From contig NC_088314.1 of the NCBI RefSeq assembly GCF_910592395.1, forward strand, positions 14,508,001 to 14,572,000: a DNA stretch of 64,000 nt. The letters are read 5' to 3'. The DNA comes from Lineus longissimus (Eukaryota > Nemertea > Pilidiophora > Heteronemertea > Lineidae). The notes under the pieces were generated by a model. The model did not search any database and had not been told where the DNA came from. It was given only the letters and a program-made list of their open reading frames with translations. A program made the translations under genes and the position numbers. This document shows, in pieces, positions 59,511 to 64,000 of this stretch. Numbering within the stretch: the stretch's first letter is position 1; every line of letters begins with the position of its first letter.

Positions 59511-60260
59511 CATGAAAAAAAAAAAATTTATGCTGAAAAAAAATAAATCATGTGATGTCCTTTCCCAGCCACCGTACTAGAGAAAGTCCAAAACATACAA
59601 AACGAAAAAGTTCATGTGCAGGATTATACAGTGGAAACAGGAGTGAGAAGTCTTTACATCAAAATCGACGAAAGACACAAATCCGAAATACCGCATAGAA
59701 TACGAACCACAGATGGATATTCAATGTTAATTACCTGTAGGGGCCGATTACCGTTATGTTTAAAATGTGACAAAATTGGCAATGTCCGCGCGGACTGCCC
59801 CCAAACCAAAGCTCCTCCGTCTTCGTACGCTGGAGCAGCGGCCAGAGGGCGTGGGAATTCAAAATACGAAAAGGGGTTGGAAGTGCCCCTCATTCCAAGT
59901 GAAGAAAAAATAGATGATAGTAGTGAAAATGAAGAAGACGATGAAGAAGTGGAGGAGGAGAGCGAGCCTGCCACTAACCTAGAAACAGAGAACCAGCTTG
60001 TAGAAGAGACGCTACTATTTCCAGATACAGACCCTAACCAGGAGATCTCCCAGAACCAAGAACTTCAAGCCCCCATGGGCCCTCCATCACAATTAGACAC
60101 ACTGGAAATAGTAAAAGAGTTGTTCGCAATTTCACCATTAAGTGAAATCATCCCGCCAGGACAAAACCTTCCCTCTCATAAAAAACAGAGGATAGACAAG
60201 GAGTTAGAAAGTGTAATAATGGACACAGAGGAGGGGTGTGATGTGATATATATACAGTAA

Positions 60261-60491
60261 AAAACCGACATTCCCAATGGACTATGGCTTTGATTTCTGG
60301 ACTTGTAGTGTACGCATTGTTTTAATTGAAATACCGACCACCTCGATCCGCCCATGGACTATGATTCAATTTCCCTCCTTTCGGAGTTATTTGTCACTGT
60401 ATTATGTAAGTATTGTAAGTATTGTATTTTTTAGTATACCATATCTGTACATTTTTTCAGCCTTTGCCGAATTTCCAATTTTCGATTTATA
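60261..60491 (+). other. Family A inter-ORF region (copy A8)
   Basis: No gene. GTAAGTATT is duplicated in tandem (60407-60424), then TTTTTTAG before TATACCATATCTG. Confidence 0.6.
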
Positions 60492-63400
60492 ATGTCTCGT
60501 ATTTCATTTTCTAGCCTCAACTGTAGGGGTCTTTCAAGTATTTCAAAACAGCGTCTCATTTCTAATTTTCTTTTACATTATGACCTCGATTTTGTATTTT
60601 TACAAGAAAGAAATGTTTCTTCTCTTTCCTCGGCCAAGAGGATTGAATCTTATTTTTGTACCAAAGCCTTTTGGTCCTTTTCTTCTCAGAAGAGTACTGG
60701 CTCTGCCATTTTAATATTTTCTTCAGATGTTGCTACTGGGAACTTTTCTTATGACCTAGACGGCCGTCTTATTTTTCTTGACATAGATGTCAGAGGGTTA
60801 AAACTCAGATTGGTAAATATTCATGCTCCCTCAAATGAGGCCGAACGTAGGACCTTTTTAACTTTATACTTATTTCAATACAAGTCGCAAGCTTATTTTG
60901 GGCGGTGACTTTAATTGTGTAATGTCCACCAAATTAGACAAGGTCGGGGGGAACCCCGCCCGAGGCTTAGTTGGTTCGGACGAATTATTTTCTTTGTGTC
61001 GGGATTTTTCTTTATCAGATGTTTTTAGATCTCTTTATCCAAAATCAGTGACCACAAACTGGCATTCAAACGCCGTACACTGCAGGTTGGATCGTTTTTA
61101 TATTTCTAAGGAATTAATGAGTAGCGTCTCAGAATTCCTGGTATGCCCGACGCCATCAAGTATTTCCGATCACGACCTTATTATCATGAAAATCGTACCG
61201 AGTAATACTATTCACCTCGGGCGAAGTTATTGGAAGTGCAATAACTCTATTATTTCTGATCGTGCTTTTGTCAAAAGTTTTTATGAATTTTGGTCGCAGA
61301 AAATGACCGGGTTTATTTTGTCTTTAGATAGCTGGGATGTTCTAAAGTCGGACATAAAAGATTTTATTATTGCTTTTTCTCGGCGTAAAGCCAATGTTTC
61401 TAAATCCGTTATTAATTCTCTTAGGAGGCAGTATTCTATGTTACAAAAATCCTCATTATCTTCTTCTAGTCCGCAGGACTATAGTGATCAAATCAATGTT
61501 GTTAGGGAACAACTTTCTTCTTTACATAACAAAGAGGTATTTGGTGTTTTTATTCGCTCTAAATGCGATTTTTTAAAAGATTCGGATAAGCCCTCCAAGT
61601 ATCATTTTATTAAGGAAAGGAAACGTTGTGAAAAGAAAGTTATTAATAAGTTAGTGGTTGATGCTCAAGTTTTTTCAGACACGGAGACATGCTTTTCGGA
61701 CCTTTTATTCTCAATTATTTTCTGATGAGGGTATTGACGCTGACCTCATGAATGATTTTCTTTCTAACCTTCCTCAGCTCTCGTCTTCTGACGCAGAGCT
61801 GTGTGACGGGCCTATTCTTTTAGAGGAAATTTTGTCTGCACTGAAAGGCATGCAGAATAATAAATCGCCCGGTTCAGATGGTTTGGGTAAGGAGTTTTAT
61901 CTCGGTTTCTTTGATCTGGTAGGCCCATTGTTAGTTTCACTTTATAGGCTTATTTTTGATGAGGGCCTTTTGTCCGAGTCCCAGCGGCTCTCTTATATTT
62001 CTTTATTGTGTAAAGATCCCAACAATTCTGAGGACATGAAGAATTGGAGGCCTATTTCTCTTTTAAATATTGATTATAAGGTTTTGTCCAAAGTTTCAAC
62101 TACTCGTTTAGGCAATGTCATGCCATCTATTGTTCATATTGATTAGACATCCGGGATCAAAGGGCGATCAATCACAGATAATTTACATTTATTACGTAAT
62201 ATTTTTGATTTTGTTAGTCAGAAGGATATTCCCTGTGCCTGGATTAACCTGGATTTTTTAAAGGCTTTTGATAGATGTTCCCACCAACTTCTTTTTGAGG
62301 CAATCACCCGTTATGGTTTTAATGATTCTTTTCAGAAATGGATTCGTATCCTCTATAATAATGTTTCTTCCTCTGTTATTGTAAATAATTACGTTTCTAA
62401 ACCTTTTTCATATTCTCGTGGTGTACGGCAAGGCTGTAGTATTTCTCCTTTATTATTTGTCTTGTGTCTTGAGCCTATGGCTATTAAAATACGTAAGGAA
62501 GAGGCCATTAAAGGATTATCCCTTCCCGGCCGGCCGGGGTCTGTCAAAAATATAATGTTCGCCGATGACGTCACTGGTGTTGTTACCAGTGACCGAGGCA
62601 TGGCCTCTTTCATGAATATTGTCAAACTTTTTTGTCTCGCTTCTGGCTTTTCTCTCAACCTTATTAAGTCCAAAGGGTTTTTTCTTGGGAAGTGGAAGTC
62701 ACGGAGTGACCACCCCTTTGGCATTTCTTGGCCGGACAGGGTTAAATTACTGGGTTGTCTTTTTGGGTATACGGTTTCTTTTGATGATGTTTGGGGTCCG
62801 ATTTTGAATAAATTTATCAAAGTTCTTAATTTTTCTAAGTTATCTGGTCTTACTTTAAAACAGAAGTCTATTATTATTAGTACGTTTGCGTGTTCTAAGA
62901 TATGGTATACTGGTAGTGTGTATTTTATGCCTAAATGTTATGTAGATAAATTTCAATTGGGTATTTTAGTATTTCTCTGGCCTCGTGCCCATTTTGAGCC
63001 TGTGGCTCGTGCTACTCAACTTCTTCCTTTTGTATCAGGCGGTCTCGCCATTGTTAATATTGGTAAAAAGCTAGCCGCATTGGCAATTAAACATATAACA
63101 ACTTATAATTTATTATCAATCATGGTGCCTCTTGGCACCCCTTTTTAAATTATTGGTGTGCCCTACAGTTTCGTAAATATAATAATTCTCTCTGGTCTAA
63201 CTCTTGTCCTCATGGTAACCAAATGCCTCTGTATTATCAACATGTTGTTAAATGTTTTCAATTTTTCAATTCCACCTTTCCTAATGTTGATCCATGTAAA
63301 CTTCCGTTAAAATGATTACTTCTCTTCTCACTAGTTGTATAACAAAACCTCCCAGGTGTATTACCTTGTTTCCCTCTGTAAACTTTAAACATGTTTTTGT

Positions 63401-63593
63401 AAACCTGCATGATCGGTTTATTGACCCTACTTCGCGGGACGTTTCTTATAGGCTGATCATGCAGGTACTACCTGTTAATCAACAAATATATCAATGGTCT
63501 CGTGGCCGTTCAAGGCCTCTGCCTTGTTCTTTTGATTGTGGTTTTGGTCACGAGACGTTCCAACATTTATTTTATTATTGTCCCATTGTTAAA
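60492..63593 (+). pseudogene. Family A ORF2, several breaks, truncated (copy A8)
   Basis: ATG at 60492. The endonuclease start has FLQERNV (the catalytic Glu kept, Thr changed to Arg). A 5-bp deletion near 60863 and an 8-bp deletion near 61688 shift the frame. CAG has become TAG at 62144-62146 in a frame that then continues through INLDFLKAFD, RQGCSISPLLF and FADD. Further shifts occur near 63110 and at 63302. Sequence stops just after the terminal knuckle (CSFDCGFGHETFQHLFYYC). Confidence 0.92.
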
Positions 63594-63846
63594 GGAATAC
63601 TTTACTCATCGCTAAGCGCATTTCAGAGCTCGTTTATCTGTAGATTAATGTTTCCTCTACACACTCACAAAAAACTGTTATAATCCATCGTCGTTCAATG
63701 AAGTAATTAATCCTATTTTGATAAGCATTTTTAATCTATCGCGGGCGCCGCCATCTTGAGACATTTGGCATGGTCACGTGACCACGAACACGGGAAGTGA
63801 CGTCTACAGTGCTGACCAAAATGTAAACACGAAACAGCTGATCGCG
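63594..63846 (+). promoter_or_regulatory. Start of a further insertion, with promoter-like motifs
   Basis: LINE homology ends at TTAAA and new sequence starts GGAATACTTTACTCATC. It contains GCCGCCATCTTG (63747-63758), a good YY1-type motif, and the 14-bp palindrome TGGTCACGTGACCA (63771-63784, E-box core). TGACGTC follows at about 63798. This looks like a promoter for the ORF that follows. Confidence 0.55.
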
Positions 63847-64000
63847 ATGGCAGGCATGTCTAGCTCTTCTTCGGACGAGGAATCGATGGAAAGGAGGGAA
63901 TACGGGATACAGCCTTATCGATTTGAGCCGAAACGGTCGGCAGGTCAGCCACAGTCCGACGAGGAAGAGAGGGAGGACGAGGAAACGCCACTGACTGGGG
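63847..64000 (+). CDS. Unrecognised protein, N-terminal 51 codons (runs off window)
   Basis: ATG at 63847, open to the window edge. Ser-rich and acidic start (MAGMSSSSSDEES), then YGIQPYRFEPKRS and an acidic stretch (DEEEREDEE). The short YGxxPYxFEP motif after an acidic leader resembles the N-terminus of invertebrate proteins with a P2X7-type intracellular domain, which are often carried by DNA transposons. This is a guess from memory on very little sequence. Sitting next to a LINE breakpoint, it is probably the gene of a further DNA transposon inserted in A8. Confidence 0.45.
   Translation, partial: MAGMSSSSSDEESMERREYGIQPYRFEPKRSAGQPQSDEEEREDEETPLTG

Larger units (their letters stand above)
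56201..59576 (-). mobile_element. IS3EU-like DNA transposon nested in A8
   Basis: 3376 bp. The ends TACGGTGGCTGGGAAAGGAC and their mirror start TAC and end GTA, with near-identical terminal repeats that extend over 35 bp. The flanks CTAGGG (56195-56200) and CTAGAG (59577-59582) form a 6-bp target duplication with one mismatch. TAY..RTA ends and 6-bp duplications are, from memory, features of the IS3EU superfamily. Subterminal blocks of about 20-bp (T)CTCGGGCGATCGAGATAT repeats lie at 56290-56440 and, inverted, at 59285-59510. The transposase gene is on the minus strand. Bases 56441-57770 hold no gene I recognise. Confidence 0.83.
55915..60260 (+). pseudogene. Family A ORF1, deletion and transposon insertion (copy A8)
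   Basis: ATG at 55915 (MTEAFGPIEDRYILSDVVRRTVR). A deletion of about 100 bp near 55983 shifts the frame, after which DYYVVFDTKRVADYFAGLGQ and LRVHWLPAYISNKFLARVF follow to 56200. The IS3EU-like element interrupts. The frame resumes at 59583 and is open to 60260: VQDYTVETGVRSLYIKIDERHK, the knuckle CLKCDKIGNVRADC, a Glu-rich tail and IIPPGQNLPSHKKQR. In the knuckle the zinc-binding His is Asn (AAT at 59781-59783). Confidence 0.87.
55843..63593 (+). mobile_element. U2-targeted LINE, family A, copy A8 (with nested IS3EU-like transposon)
   Basis: 5' end after U2 nt 25; ORF1 is split by a DNA transposon (56201-59576); ORF2 has several frame breaks. The element ends at about 63593 in the terminal-knuckle region, where a new sequence begins. 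No 3' UTR is present in the window. Confidence 0.92.

Overview
This is a eukaryotic, almost certainly marine-invertebrate, repeat-dense window. I see no ordinary host protein gene. The only host genes are tandem copies of the U2 spliceosomal snRNA gene, and every one is interrupted. The recognisable U2 pieces are the 5' end (ATCGCTTCTCGGCC..TTGGCTAAGATC), the branch-site region (GTAGTATCTGTTCTTATC), a stem IIa hairpin, the Sm site ATTTTTG and the stem-loop IV core (CCTGGTATTGCAGTACCTCC). Between U2 copies lies a GC-rich spacer of about 920 bp, so the original array had a unit of about 1.1 kb. The phylum cannot be fixed from the sequence; the mixture of PIF/Harbinger, BEL/Pao and IS3EU-like elements, plus a tandem-repeat/microsatellite/hairpin element of a kind common in molluscs, leans weakly to a mollusc or another lophotrochozoan.

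The array is colonised by two families of APE-type non-LTR retrotransposons (LINEs) with a gag-like CCHC ORF1 and an endonuclease/reverse-transcriptase ORF2. They resemble the target-specific Tx1 group, in which U2-targeting members (Keshi) are known from memory. Family A (copies A1 to A8 and a detached tail) always sits after U2 nt 22-28, and its poly(A) runs into U2 nt 36 (human numbering). It therefore cuts through the branch-site recognition element. Family B (B1, B2) uses a second site after U2 nt 50. B1 is nested in a family A copy and carries a U2 nt 5-50 leader, which suggests its RNA started at a U2 promoter.

Layout: A1 (1-13692) holds a nested Harbinger transposon (2401-5160) and a nested, nearly intact BEL/Pao element (5536-12579). 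U2 pieces and spacer lie at 13693-14801. A2 is 14802-21009 and A3 21066-26748. U2 is at 26749-27840, A4 at 27841-32307, U2 at 32308-33402, A5 at 33403-36835 and U2 at 36836-37727. A6, with a MITE, is 37728-41120, and spacer plus U2 5' end is 41121-41750. A7, with nested B1, is 41751-52071. A 15-nt U2 piece follows, then B2 (52087-55261, with a helitron-like insertion), the family A tail 55262-55518, and U2/spacer 55519-55842. A8, with an IS3EU-like transposon, is 55843-63593. A new element with the start of an unrecognised ORF begins at 63594.

Three copies (A2, A3, A7) keep a full-length open ORF2 of 1152-1154 codons, and B1 keeps a nearly complete one, so the families look recently active. 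Each ORF1 in family A carries at least one break. Functionally, U2 promoter-proximal sequence drives the U2 5' end, which would be fused to the LINE RNA. ORF1 would coat that RNA, and ORF2 would nick the U2 gene and prime reverse transcription from it. Unequal or illegitimate recombination between units has since produced several chimeric junctions.
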